This document shows positions 25,063 through 38,100 of a stretch of 64,000 nucleotides of DNA, piece by piece (position 1 is the first letter of the stretch; each line of letters begins with the position of its first letter). A program made the translations under genes and the position numbers. The stretch comes from Membranipora membranacea (taxonomy: Eukaryota > Bryozoa > Gymnolaemata > Cheilostomatida > Membraniporidae). The notes under the pieces were generated by a model. The model saw only the letters and a list, made by a program, of their open reading frames with translations, did no database searches and was not told the origin of the DNA. The stretch spans positions 15,872,001 to 15,936,000 of the forward strand of contig OU612065.1 in assembly GCA_914767715.1 (NCBI GenBank), in the 5' to 3' direction.

Positions 25063-25460
25063 TGATATCGCAAACCGCAAGTCACGCCCCTCTTATTATT
25101 CATAAACAATTGATGGAATGCGCTTGACTACTATTATTATTAGTACAAGGATTTCCCCACCTGGCTAGGCCATTGGCTGAAGGTGATTCCTATTATCCTA
25201 ATACTATAATAGGTGCGTGTTTAAATCAAATACGCAGTTTACGCACCACATTACAGCTAAAATCAAACCAGATCGCTAAAAGGAGATTATATAAAGCATA
25301 CAGGTGTACAAGATTTATACAGCGCCTTTTTCACTGTTGTGTGCTTTCTCGGCGCTATTCAGCCATCCATGTTTCACATGGGCTGGCTACTCTAATCTCA
25401 GATGCTTGAGTTTGACAAGTGATTACAATCAGACTACAATCACAGCTGGCCAGTCACAGA

Positions 25461-25487
25461 GGCGCCTGTCATGTGTGACGTCACACA
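25461..25487. promoter_or_regulatory. GGCGCC box and 16-bp CRE palindrome upstream of Id
   Basis: GGCGCC at 25461-25466 is followed by the perfect 16-bp palindrome TGTGTGACGTCACACA at 25472-25487, whose core TGACGTCA is the consensus CREB/ATF site. It lies about 410 bp upstream of the Id TATA box. Two more GGCGCC boxes follow at 25708-25713 and 25847-25852. CREB and SMAD inputs into Id genes are known in vertebrates; use here is inference. Confidence 0.55.
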
Positions 25488-27586
25488 GGCATGTATATAG
25501 GCGCTATAGAGCACTAAAGACTCCGTACTGGCGGGTGCTATAGTGACCACACATTGACTATCATGAGTAATAGAATTCTCCCAAAACACTTCAAGTTGCC
25601 TATGTAAATTTTAATAGTCTGTCCCATTTGTGTGTACAGCTAGTCACAACAGATAAAAGAAATAGTTTTCTGGTATTTTTATGACCCAGACAGCCAGTTT
25701 AGAGTGAGGCGCCAGCCAGGTATCAATCAGTTTAATTTTGAACACTTGCGGATAACTTGCAGTGTCAATTATCAATTACAAATTCTTTATACAAATAAGT
25801 AAATACAATAATGCTTTGCAGAGATTGGGTTAGGCAATGAAAAACTGGCGCCAGGCAAAAATAAAACACTCTGTTCCACCTGAGTCAAAAAGCATGAGAA
25901 AATGTCACAGAAAAAAGCCATTTGTTGCCACAGCATTGCTCGCAGTATAAATTATGACCAAGATTATATAGCCCATCATTTAGAAATATTACACCGGTAG
26001 CCATCTCTGTGAATTAATTCCCCCCTTATTTTTTACCAACGCTACCGCTTCCCGTCTTCTATTTTGACATGAACATTTTGAAATGTTTATTAGATAAGCT
26101 AAGATGTTACTTCAGCGGCTTCTCTCAGCTCAAGTCGAGTTGTGTATGTAGACACTGCAGAGTTCAATCTGCTCCGGTAAAATTCTCTCGATGTGCCAGG
26201 AAAGCGAAATGAAATTTAGATTACATCAGAAGACATCTTGTGTCAGGTCAGCACTAGTTTCCCACGGATGTTAGGCACCAGTGTGGAATTTCACTAAGTA
26301 TTATTCTAGATGGCAGGTGTATTTTCACTGATACTGCCTACCTACTGTGCGTGATTTATAGATGACATCTGTCCACAAAATAGAAGATGCTTTTCAAAAT
26401 ATTTCACCTATTATCTGCAAAGCCCTATTTAACTCGGAGATACACTGATGCCATCATGACCTGCAATATAATGTGTTTAGTGCACAAATTTAATGGTTTC
26501 TACAGCTATACACATTCTCCCTACTGTCATGATTGGAAACGATATAAAATAGTTTCCGATGACTGTGAGTTTTCATGTGAAAATCCCAAGATGCACAGTT
26601 ATTTATTTCCAGATTACCAGAGTTTAATCAGCCACGTTCAGGTTTATTAGAAATTTAGAGGTCTTTTTTTCTAACTGATGATATTGTTCATTGGGTGAAA
26701 ACACTGTGCGGACCATTCATTCATCATCGTCTCCACCCTTCTCTGGAGGTTTGGTTTGGTTGCGTGAACAATACAGAAGTTTGGTTACTTCATCAAATAT
26801 GTAAATTACGAGGAATCAATTATTTTAAATCCAGTATCACGTTTTTGGTGATAAATTGGTTTGTTACAAGACTTACAGGTAATTAGTACCTGGCCTTACA
26901 GTAGCATTCTAGGGTCGGTAACCCTTTTCTGATGGTTAAAATTAAAGTACTAGATAAAAACGGAGGAGTGACACCAGATTTGTAATTAACTATTTAATTA
27001 ATGAATGAGGTTATCAGAGCTGTTTTTAGAATTAAAGAAAATTATATACCGTGAATGTGAATATATTATTTTCTTCAGACAATGTAGTTTGATGTTACGG
27101 AACAGATCCCGATTACTCTTCGTTCTCAGAGAGGAATGGTTTTTCTTCTGACAGCCATAGTATCCCACCCTGTTAATTTGGTTGCTCATATTATTCCACC
27201 GATATCTCTAACACCAGGCACAGTTATCAGTTACATTATGTTAGCAGACAGATTTATTATACCTGATGATTGTCATGATACAACCTCTACCTGTTGTCAG
27301 TCGCACATGTCTACCGCACTCTGATGTAGGGAATTCTAGACACTTGATGTTGAAAATTGTGCTGCAATAATGGCTATCTAATAAATTTGCTTTGTCTGTT
27401 TTTTATTAATTTACCAAAATAGCACAACTGACATTTTTGCGTTTCAAAACGAATGTTAGTGAAATTTATTAGTCTAAGTACAGTATTACACTTTAAGTTT
27501 TTTGTTTATTTCAGTGAAATCTTGCTTAACAACTGCTTTTTTGCAGGTAAATACATCATGGTGAAATAAGCTTTGGTTTTACATGC

Positions 27587-27609
27587 GGGGGGGGGGGGGG
27601 GGGGGGGGG
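27587..27609. repeat. poly-G tract (23 bases)
   Basis: Uninterrupted G run in AT-rich intergenic DNA. It is able to form G-quadruplex structure; the exact length may be a sequencing estimate. Confidence 0.9.
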
Positions 27610-28070
27610 AACAAGGTCTGAAATGATAATGCACCACGAAGAATGTATTACAATATTGATGTTTTTCAAAAGGTGTCACTTTTTTTCCCACAAAATGACC
27701 AGCTTCTAATTATTAGATAACAGATGCTGTTGTCTAGCATATTTCCTCTAGACAGGCAAATTTGACTTTTCTTGTCTTGTCACTCCGGTTGGGAAAAATT
27801 AGACTGGCCAGCTGTGTGTCACCATTTATCTAAGATAGCAGGATGCAGAAACCTGTTCAGATATGTCAGCCATGGAGACATTGCTGGGTTTATAATATTG
27901 GCGTCACATCTGTATAATCCAAATTTTCAACACCTGATCATGAGCACCTTGATATATATTACCAGTGTCTGACACTAGACACGAAAATCTGAATCATTCC
28001 CAGCATTATGATAAAGTCATCTGCTGGCTGTACAGCATTAGCTGTCTCTAACATTCAATACCTAGTTGGC

Positions 28071-28099
28071 GGCGCCAGCCTGTCTGCGACACACCTGCA
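28071..28099 (+). promoter_or_regulatory. SMAD-like composite site with E-box, module 1
   Basis: GGCGCC (28071-28076), five bases, GTCTG (28082-28086): this fits the Mad/Medea composite consensus GRCGNC-N5-GTCTG described for Dpp/BMP-responsive elements. The sequence ACACCTGCA, containing an E-box, follows about 5 bases later. It lies about 3 kb upstream of the Id TATA box. Confidence 0.4.
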
Positions 28100-28291
28100 T
28101 TAGGATAATATCAACATTTGTTATGATCACGTGGGTCAGGTGACTAATATTTGCACTACTGATAAGCCGTTGTTACCGTCGACAACAAGCATCACTTTCC
28201 GATGTTTGAATGGGCGTGTATGTTTGGTTATAATCAGTGGCACATGTGTTTTATTGCTATCAACAGCTTATATACACTGTATACATTGGTC

Positions 28292-28320
28292 GCCGCCACC
28301 CTGTCTGGCTTACACCTGCA
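28292..28320 (+). promoter_or_regulatory. SMAD-like composite site with E-box, module 2
   Basis: GCCGCC (28292-28297), five bases, GTCTG (28303-28307), then ACACCTGCA about 4 bases later. It has the same order and nearly the same spacing as module 1, 221 bp away, while the sequence between them is not visibly duplicated. The first half-site deviates from GRCGNC at one base. Confidence 0.35.
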
Positions 28321-29765
28321 AGTCAAAAGTGATTAAATCTGTCTGCCAGTCTGATCTATTCCACATAGCAGGAAAGCTGTTCCTTGAACCGATGTAAATA
28401 CAAGTGTCTGCCCGTTGCACTCAGCACCTTGATCAATAATAGCGCTGTTATCAATATCACATTTATCGGTAAATCGGCAGATCAAAAATGTTGTGAAATT
28501 CCCAGCTGTTCTTCTAGACTTTCAGACCAAGTTGTTCAAATACTAATAACATCTCAAGTGATACACTGCTAGGCCACTGCTGCTCCAGTGTTTTATCGTA
28601 AATGTCCCATGGCCCTGCAATAAGTTTTTGTCAAAATATGAACGAACCAATTGTCAGGGAAGCATCACAGCCCTTTTTCACTGTGACCTTTTTCCCTTTT
28701 CCTGTCAGTTGGATATGAGTTTTGAGGGCTACCTGTGGGACTCACCGAAATTCATTTGATTTTGTGTTTGTCCGCTGTTTAATTCCAGGAGTTTGATGCT
28801 TGACCAAATTATGGGCCTTATAGCTTTTTTCATGACGCTTTTAATAATAATAATTGTTATAATAAATGTCCATATTCATAGCGATGATCCAACATCAAAA
28901 TATCCAAATAATTAGTTTTTTGATAGATGTCCATCCATATACATAGCATTGAACCACCATCTAAATCTTCATTTCCGATAGAAATTTTTGTGTGGAACAG
29001 AATTAAATTATGGAATGTTTCAAATTATGAAATAAACCCCAGTTTATCTTCTTTCTCTTTCCCTGCGGTACCTTTTCATGCATTTTAAATTTGTTATGTA
29101 ATTTTTATGTTGGCTGATTGGTCAGATTACTATTATATCTTGTTGTACATGTTTCGGTGCACCTGTGATTAATTTGTAAGATAGCGCTGCCATTTTTACC
29201 ATATCTGGTGCCACTACCTAATCATCAAGTTTGCATCTAAACTCGCCCACCGTATCTTATCTTCAAAAGCTTTTAGAGATGGGATACCACACAGTTGATT
29301 GTCGGTGTGAGAGCTTACACAAAGATACAGAAACCACCCGCAACCACCCAATTCATTTGTCAGAATAACAATGTGATAGATCGATTTGAATTTGAAAAAT
29401 TACTTTTTATTAAAATTAAAATACTCTGCAATGTGAGGTTCATATTTACGTCAGGTTATTTTAGGCATAGTTACAATTAGATGTGTCTTAATGTTGATAT
29501 AAATTGACAGTACCGGAAAAATGATAGTGAAAAAATCCATCTATTTGCGTCATCATTCACAGCTGCTATCTCCCTAACAGCTAAATGCAATAAAACCGCC
29601 TTGCCAAAAATATTTTTGAAATATTTTTAATTATGCAAAAGTTCAATTCTCCCAAAATACTACTTGAATTGTTAGCAAGGCAGTAGTACAACCCATATTG
29701 TGGAAGGGGCGCTTACATGGCTCCCCACAATTATCTCATGGAACATTAGATGTTGAAGGCTAATT

Positions 29766-29820
29766 GGTGAGCATCTGAAACGTTGATGAATTAATTAGCG
29801 TTAGCTAAGAGATGCTCACC
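29766..29820. repeat. 11-bp inverted repeat, 33-base loop
   Basis: GGTGAGCATCT (29766-29776) and AGATGCTCACC (29810-29820) are perfect inverted repeats. The intervening 33 bases include a self-complementary AATTAATT core. This could be a hairpin or a foldback remnant. Confidence 0.5.
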
Positions 29821-32034
29821 TGTGATCAAAGGGTTTATCATTCATAACAATTTCTTTTTCTAAAAAGACATTTTTCCTGAGTGAATTCTGGCATGTCAAC
29901 CAGTGTTGCCAAGCAAGCAATACCTAGCTATCAACCATTCATACTCAGGATAAAAAACTGTTTCTCAACTGTTTTCAGAATAAAACATAAGTATAGCCAC
30001 TGCTCTTTGGCTGTGAAAGATGTTTGGATACAGATTTTCTATGAGCGGTACCTTTTTTTTTCTTTTTTTTAACTTTATTGGCACAATTTTCATCTATACC
30101 TTCAGATAAACCATCAGATACATTCTGCTTGTCTTGTCGGTGGCTCAAGATGTTTTCCCTATCTTCCAAGCTAAATTCACCCTTCACCCATATTTCTCTC
30201 CAAATTGACAAAAACTGTTCCCAAATTGACAAGAACTTTTCCCAAATTGTTTGCTGAGAAAGCTATTTCTATTTCCTGCTGAGATTTATTCCCAAACGTG
30301 ATTGATCGATCGCCTTCCTTAAGATGGTTGTAATACTTTCAGATCTCAATGTATTCTTTGCCTTGTATATATTGATATTGATACAATAATTCATATTTTA
30401 CTAAAATTTCCTGTGAAAACAGTGAGCATGTTGAGTTGTCTTCTTCTTTTGTTTGACAGGACAACTCTGATACTTCTGGCCCTTTTGGGATGTAAACAAA
30501 ATAATTAGAATCAACTGGACAGAAATGTGATTTAATAGGCAGAATGCCTAGAAGGATGGATGGTTGGCTGATATCTCTTATTTAATTGATCATGTTTCTC
30601 CTAAAGAGTTATCCCTTTTATAATATACGATTTTTAAACACTGGTGAAGGAGAGGTTGTGCAGAAAAATCTAGTCTTGTAATGAGGGTCATGAGCACTAA
30701 AGTTGGTATCAAATTTTGGCGGCTGTGAGTGATGATGGATGGGTTCCAGTAATGTTCTGTGTTCTGAAAGCCGAAATATATTTGGGCAGTTCAAAGTGTT
30801 TAGCCAAGCAATGGAACCTCTTTAATACATTTAAACCTCTTTAAATTCTGGTAGATTTGTTTGAAAGATGCTTTCCAGCTATTTAAAGTATTTAAGAGAC
30901 GCGTTGCTTCAATCTGAATTTTTTTGGCATAAACTGCTCATTGGCATCATTTCACCAAAATAGAATTGGCTAGCAACCCTTCAAATATTAAATTTGATAA
31001 TTTTGGCAAGCTTTATTTTAATGCCTCTCTGTTTATTGGAGGACTCAGTTTTTATTTCAAAGGACCTAACTATCACATGGAGTAGCAATTTTATCACACA
31101 GGCACAGATCCACCAAGGAGCAAAAGAGTTCATCAAAAATGTATCATGTTTGCTTGACATGAAAAAGTTGATTTTAGGCCTGAATAGCTGAAGTTGTCTG
31201 TCCATGACAAAATGACAATACAACTCTTGTTTTCAGTTTGGGCTAAAATTTATTTTAGTATTAGTGTAAACCCCTAATATGAGATGGCAATCTACTACTT
31301 GTCATGAGATCAAGTAGCTAGTTTAATAAGCATAGCAGTCAAGCCCTTTGGTAACAATTTGCAGAGGCAAGCACAAATATACAATAAAGATTTCTAATGT
31401 AATACGTAATATCCACAATAAGATACAGTATTTACAAAACTAGAATGAGTTTTGAAGTAAAAACATATTTGGAATCCCAAAGCAGCTATCAAAAATATAT
31501 CGAAAAAAAACGAAAAAAATCTTCTTTACAAGGACATATAATGTCTTGATCGTAACTAGAAATACTGCAAATTGCAGGGCTGCAGCTAACTGGGCATAGT
31601 CATGAAATCACGATAGCTAATTCATTTGGCTCATTCTGTTGAGATTCTAAAAAAAGGTCTCACTTTTTCGACTAACGGCAATATGACATCATGGAGGAAA
31701 AAGAAAACTACATAGCTATGCTTCTCATTCACGTAGGAGTATGATCTGATGCCACCTTATAGGTTTTTCTGTTACCGTTGTTTCCAATGCAAGTCCTTGT
31801 CTACTTCTTTGCCTGATGGATTGAGTTATGTTCTCGAGCCATGGCAAATCATGTGATGTCTCTTTACTTTACTGAGAGTGGAAACAGGAAATCACACATG
31901 TGGGCTCCTTCTTGCTGGCTGATTATGGAATGACAAACTTAAAATTTCATATATGTATTAATAATCATAATACCCTGTTTTACAGTAATTCATTTTTGCT
32001 GGGCATTACACCCCTAAATGATAGCGACTGCAGA

Positions 32035-32040
32035 TTTATT
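32035..32040 (-). terminator. candidate poly(A) signal of Kv2
   Basis: AATAAA on the minus strand, 62 bases beyond the proposed Kv2 stop codon. It supports 32103 as the 3' end of the coding sequence. Confidence 0.45.
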
Positions 32041-32102
32041 TTTGCTGTAATTTGTCAGGTAAAAGAAGAAAAAGAATGTATGATAATTTTACTGCACACC
32101 CA

Positions 32103-35100
32103 TCAAAGGAGTTTAGAGTGTGGCTCCACTTCGGTGTCTGAACTTTCTTCAATGACAAACTTTGGCGGCCCTTCTAAAAGATAAAAAGAACATTACGACT
32201 CAACATTTTACATTGTTATGATATTACTTCCAAAGAGTAACCAGATAGCGCGCCTCTGGTGGATCCTGAGGGCCCAGGATCGAATCCCACTTGGGTCTCA
32301 TTTTGAATTGACATAATCCAATCTTGGAAAAATGTAGCGAGGTAAGCTTGACAACAAAATATGAGAAGCTATCACTCCTCTCTTCTATTCCTCCTTGTTA
32401 CTACCATATTAACACATTTTCACACAATCACGTGTAAATAGTGAATCTTCATAACGAAAGCGTTTCATATTGAACATTAGTGCCTGCATTTCGTTGATAA
32501 TTTCCAAATACAAGTAAGCTTAGTATAGCGTTCCACACCAACAGTGCACACAGTACAATAAAACTTGGAATTATTTTCGCAATATTCGCAGACAACATTG
32601 ATCGCTGCCTGTGAAAAATTGATTTCTGTTTCTTCACAACTGCTTTCACCAAAATGATCAACAAAGTGCAAAAAGCTGCTGGAAATTGAAATAAGATCTT
32701 ACCATACAAAAACTTCATTAACATGCCCTTGTCCTTAATAAAAGAAGTATACCATTGAAGGACAATTCATAGAAAGTCTTTTGATATTAATGATTGAAAC
32801 CTTTGCAAGACTAAAGTTGACTTCAAATCTATTAATGGCGACAAAAAACTTTGCAATGAGTTATTCATGTTGAAAAACCCTGATGTATACCTGATATGGT
32901 ATTCTGTTTCTTTTCTTCGTCGGGGGTTTGTTGCTTAACACTTCCATTATTCCCAGTGGTTACTTCACATACTTGCTGTGAAAAAACATAAATTGATACT
33001 AGGAGTTATCCTCACAGTATAAAAGAGTGGATAATTCAACTAGATGTAATTGTAGACAAATATGATGTTTGGATACAAATGACCAACCTCCTTACACGCA
33101 TCATTCTTAATCACTATGAAACAAAAACATTTTACAGTTACTGTGTATTTTAGAAGTTGCGGGTCTGAGTATAATTACTTTACTTTCGACCTTAGCTTCA
33201 TCTCCAAGGGTTGTTACCTTAAGCTCAAATGCATCAGTCTTCACAATTCCTTCTGGGCCAGCCTCAATATCTTCTTTATTGAGCTCAGGCATAAAGCTCT
33301 CTGTCATTGCGGTGAAGGCCTCCCCCATCGTATTACCCATGGGAGAGTCAAACTTGGTAGGTTTGAGCTTTGACATCTCCATTCTTTTCCTAGCTTTCTC
33401 TTTTCGCATTTGATCTTTGTAAAACTCGGCAAAGTTGTTTACAATAATTGGAATTGGCAGTGCGATGACAAGAACACCACATATGCAGCATGCTGAACCT
33501 ATTATCTGACCAAATGCACTCTTTGGTACAATATCTCCATACCCAACTGTTGTCATTGTTATAACAGCCCACCAAAAGGTGTCGGGGATACTGACAAATT
33601 TCGTATCTGGCATGTCTTTTTCTGCAAAGTATGCTAAACTTGAGAAAAGCAGAACTGTTATTGCTAGAAACATCATGAGTAGCCCAAGCTCCTTGTAGCT
33701 TCGTTGTAGGGTATACCCAAGGGACTGCAGCCCCGTGGAGTGTCTGGCCAGTTTAAGAATTCTCAAAACTCTTAGGATTCGGAATATCTGCACAGCTTTA
33801 CGGACTGTAGTGAATTGCATAGTACTTTTTGTGTCATCCGATTGCTGCAACCCTAGTGATATGTAGTAAGGAAGAATCGCCAGTAGATCTATGACATTCA
33901 GTGTTCCTTTGAAGAATTTACATTTGTTTGGAGAACCGAATAGACGTAGGAGGTATTCTAGCGTGAACCATACTATGCACACTGTCTCGACAATGTCAAG
34001 GTTGGGATTGTCCCTCAAAACACCAGTGTCCGGATCCAGATATTTCAGAGATGGAATAGTGTTAAGTGTCAGGCCGATAGTTGACATGATGATGAATAAT
34101 ATTGAGATGACCACAACCACCTGTAAAACATTCAACATCAATAATTGTGATAGTTTGTTAAATTACGCATTCGGGGCAGACAACTACAATGCTCCAATAC
34201 CCCGGGTTTCCAATATGCAGATACCCAAAGATTGCATTGCCTTATCGGGAGATCTGTTTCAGTTATCAAATGGAAGATTTATGTAGCTTTTGTCCTTGGG
34301 CTGAACAACTAATGAGAAGCAACTTGAGATACAGGCCACATGGCTCAAGTTTAATCACCTTGAATACATTCCCAAATGGGGCCAACTGTCTAAATCAAAT
34401 GTTATTCTACACCATTATCTTAAGAGTACACTCAATGCCCGCTAGTTGATCATCATCATGAACAATTTGCTTTCTAACGAAGTTTGCTTATCAATCTTAT
34501 TACTGCAGAAAGTACTTTCCATCTTAATATATTAATACAAATAAAGCTTAGGCTACAGTGTACTCCCCAACCTTCCCTGATGACGTTTTGGTAGGAAGAT
34601 TGAGTTTCTTGTGTAGACAGGTGAACTAGATGGATTCAGGGAAATTGTTTTGCAAACGCAAGTCAGGCTATGACTGGGCTAATCAATGAAGTAATAAAAT
34701 ATTAAAAACTACGCTGTGATTATCTTGTGCCTAAAAGTAAATACAAGAAATTCCAAATCTCATCAAGTAGTGTTTTAGGCATGCACAGTTCGGCTCTAGA
34801 CGTTATAGTAAAGTAATTATGATGTCAATCCATATACTCTTGAAAGGGTTTTTGTAATAACATCAGAATTTGATTCTGATGTCCAATTTCCTGGTCAATT
34901 ATTGGATAGAAGGACAGCAGTATATCAAAAGCTATTACTGTATTATATGACGCAACCGGCATAGCTAAGACATGGGTTATCCCTGGGTAAATGAGTTCAA
35001 TCTAGAGCAGGTCTAGCCTTTACAAAACTGAAATCACGGACATTCTACAATCTCTATCCGCCCAACCTAACTCAACCTACAATATCTTCAACTTAATTCA

Positions 35101-38100
35101 CTAATTTGAGGTTACTGACGCTAACTAAGGGTGCTCTGTTGTCTTGATCTGTGGACCGCGCAAATCTGTCTGGCAGTGGAATTGAATCCCCCACCTTAAT
35201 TCAAATGTACAAGACCTATAATGCTTCTTCCAAAGTTTACTCCATCTTTTCAACTTATCCTTTCAATTTCCTGAAAATCTAGTGGTGATTGGCCGTGAGA
35301 CAGGCGCCCAAAAAATCTTTTTTTACACTCGATAACTGCGCAAAAAGGAGTGACTGTTCTTGAACTGCCGATTATTGTGTGCTTGTGGGTTAACTTGATC
35401 TTCTTATATCAGATGTTTTACAGGAATTTGTTTGTTTGAGTGGGGAAGGTAAATATTATTATAAATTATACCCATCTACCTAGTTTGGTTCAGACATATG
35501 CAAATTCTGCAATACAAGGAGTGAATGCTCACTTTAAAACAATAGAAAGTAGTGCTAGAAATTTACATTGGGTAACGTAACATGGAGGGGATGCACTATG
35601 AATGTGTCAGGTTTGTTAATTGCAATGGATGCAATTCTATCCAAGATTAAGCTGTAGATCTTTGTTTTACCTTAGCTGGCTTGGAGCTGTCTGGTTTTTC
35701 TAACAGGTCCCAGATGAATTTCTTGACTTTGTTTAGCTTCCCAGGCCCAAATACCTCAGTAGACTCCATATGCAAACATTCTTTGTCCTTTCTCATTTCT
35801 TCTAGCATATGATCTCGGCGCTGATTGAATTTGTTGAGGCAGCATTGTTCCATATAATATTCCTCAATTCCCCAGAACTCTAGCTCATCGCTGTACGACA
35901 TAATACAGATATCATCCAATAAGTGGAGTTTACCAGTCCTATAGAAATCAATAACTGTCGAGAATGCTGTAGGATGTCTGTCAAAAAAGTATTCATTTTG
36001 CACAATATCATAGTCATCACATAGCGCCATGATTGCGTCATGAGTGACACAATCTCTCAGCTGACCAAGCCTTGTGTTAGGTATACGCTCGAGAGTGGAC
36101 CACAGTACCTCATGTCTTTGTCCTCCTACATTCAGTGTTACTCGTTTTGATTTGTTGCGCCTCTGTAATAATTCTTCAGGCGATCGATTTGAGATAAGTG
36201 TGTAGTAATCCTGCCTGGATGACTTCATACCTTCATTTTCGACAGCGAGCGGCCCGGGTGGACCTTCGTTGCTTCTACTACTGTTGCGTTTACTGCCTGA
36301 CATTGCAACGATTCCATCTGAGATTTGTAATGTCGCCCCGCTCTCTTCTGCCAGATCATCAGGTCTGTTAGTATGGAGTGTAAGCTTGCAGTCACTCTGC
36401 TCACGAGCGATCACCGACACACGTCGTAACCTCTCACGCTTGGCCTGATACTCAGCAGCTGATGCTGCCGCTTCCTGAGAATTGCTGGAATGAATAGTAG
36501 AAGAGTTGTGATAAGTCGCATGCATAAAAAAATTATGTTCTTGGAATCATAAGTCTACAGTTTATGAGCAGGCAGACATATCGATGCGTCTTCATAAACA
36601 TATCAATACAGCGTTCTGATATGTGTCCGCATGGGGATAGGTTATCAAATTATTATGATATGCATGCAATGCATGAGTCCGCTTGAAATTGCACCAACAC
36701 ACAATGCTATCTCCAATTTAGGATATTACCCAATTCCCTGAAAATAAAATGACAAATCCAATAAAAGATGTATGTCCAAGATGTTTTGATCTTATGGGGC
36801 ACCGCCTCCGAATCAATACAATTTGGGTATTGCGAGGTAGATAGAGCACAATGTAGATTTGGTATGCACGAAAGTAAAGTGGATCCTCAGCGTTATGAAG
36901 TTATTACAGTTGGTCCTAAAGCCGGCCTTGATATCTCTTAACCTGACACTTACAACTAAACAGACTCTTCAGTTTTGCATAAATACGACAAAGTTAAATG
37001 CTATTTTGACTTTGAAATAGTAGATTATCCTAAGACTGCAGCCGAAGCAGTGTAAATCCCTGTGTGCTCTACCGATTTATAGCTGTTGGTGTTTGCTTGC
37101 ACCGATAACCGGATTAGACATAGGGCCTACATAAAAGTAACATTAAATAATGCCATCTAATACAATCCAAACAGTGTACACAGTAGAAACAGAGAGAATT
37201 ATTCCTGATAGAAACGATGAAACTGATACATAAGATACTGAAGATATTGAAGATACTTGGGTACATACAGTGCGGCAAACAAACTCAGAGACATCCAGCC
37301 AAAATCCCTGAGCAAATATTATCGAGAAGTGAGTAAAAAACAGTGTCTATATCGATGAAGTTATTTTAGTGATGAACACCAGTAAAGTCGCCGAGTCGGA
37401 GCGATTCGATTATTTACATGATTAATGATAACCGGAGTCATAGTGCCTCAATTCCTGGCTCCGGGTAAAGACTGCTCAACTTTTACCCTTTGATGTTTCT
37501 AATTACCACCATCAGATGAGTGATAATGAGCTTTGATTTGAACACAAGCTATACCGTAGTGCAGTAGAACTATGCGTACATTGTATGTATGTACATCATG
37601 CAATTTGCAGAATCAGTAAATTGCATAATAATACATGTATATACACGTACCAACGTACAGACATATGCGGCTGCCACTATACAGCTGTAGTGCCTACATC
37701 TGACGAGTCAAACTAATTTGCAGCATAAATAAGAGTAATTAGATCATAGGTACAGTACACAAAATATAAATTGAATCATACATCAAATCTGAGTTATCTC
37801 CACATGGACAAAGAACACCATAGCCTACAAATGAACATTTGATATGTAGCTTATGCCACTGCTTATGGATAACTTTCTTGGATTATATTATAATTACGCA
37901 CCATGAACAAACGAGAAAATTTTTTGCTAGCCAAAAAGGACAGAGTAGAATGAACGCCGTTCAGCACATATAGTGCACCCAGCAAGCTGTAGCCAACTGG
38001 GCTCGTTAACGGTGCATTTCTGACAACATTTTAAAGCATACAATCATTACTGTCACTCTACCATTTTTATAACGCTGAACTCGTCCCGAAATAAGCCACA

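Larger units (their letters stand above)
25488..32034. other. 6.5-kb intergenic region between Id and Kv2
   Basis: This lies upstream of Id and downstream of Kv2 (both minus strand). No protein gene was recognised. It contains the two SMAD-like modules (28071, 28292), a 23-base G run, an inverted repeat at 29766-29820, and an A-rich tract with AATAAA on the minus strand near 30053-30079. It is a reasonable place for Id enhancers. Confidence 0.5.

Noticed and set aside
29975-30232. Minus-strand ORF with LEDRENILSH followed by AATAAA and an A-rich run
   Set aside because: It was considered as an alternative Kv2 last exon or a retrocopy end. The phase does not fit Kv2, the AATAAA is only a few bases from the A run, and no homology was recognised.
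35150-35205. Minus-strand box B-like sequence GGGGGATTCAATTCC
   Set aside because: There is no matching box A upstream and no cloverleaf; likely chance or an old SINE trace.
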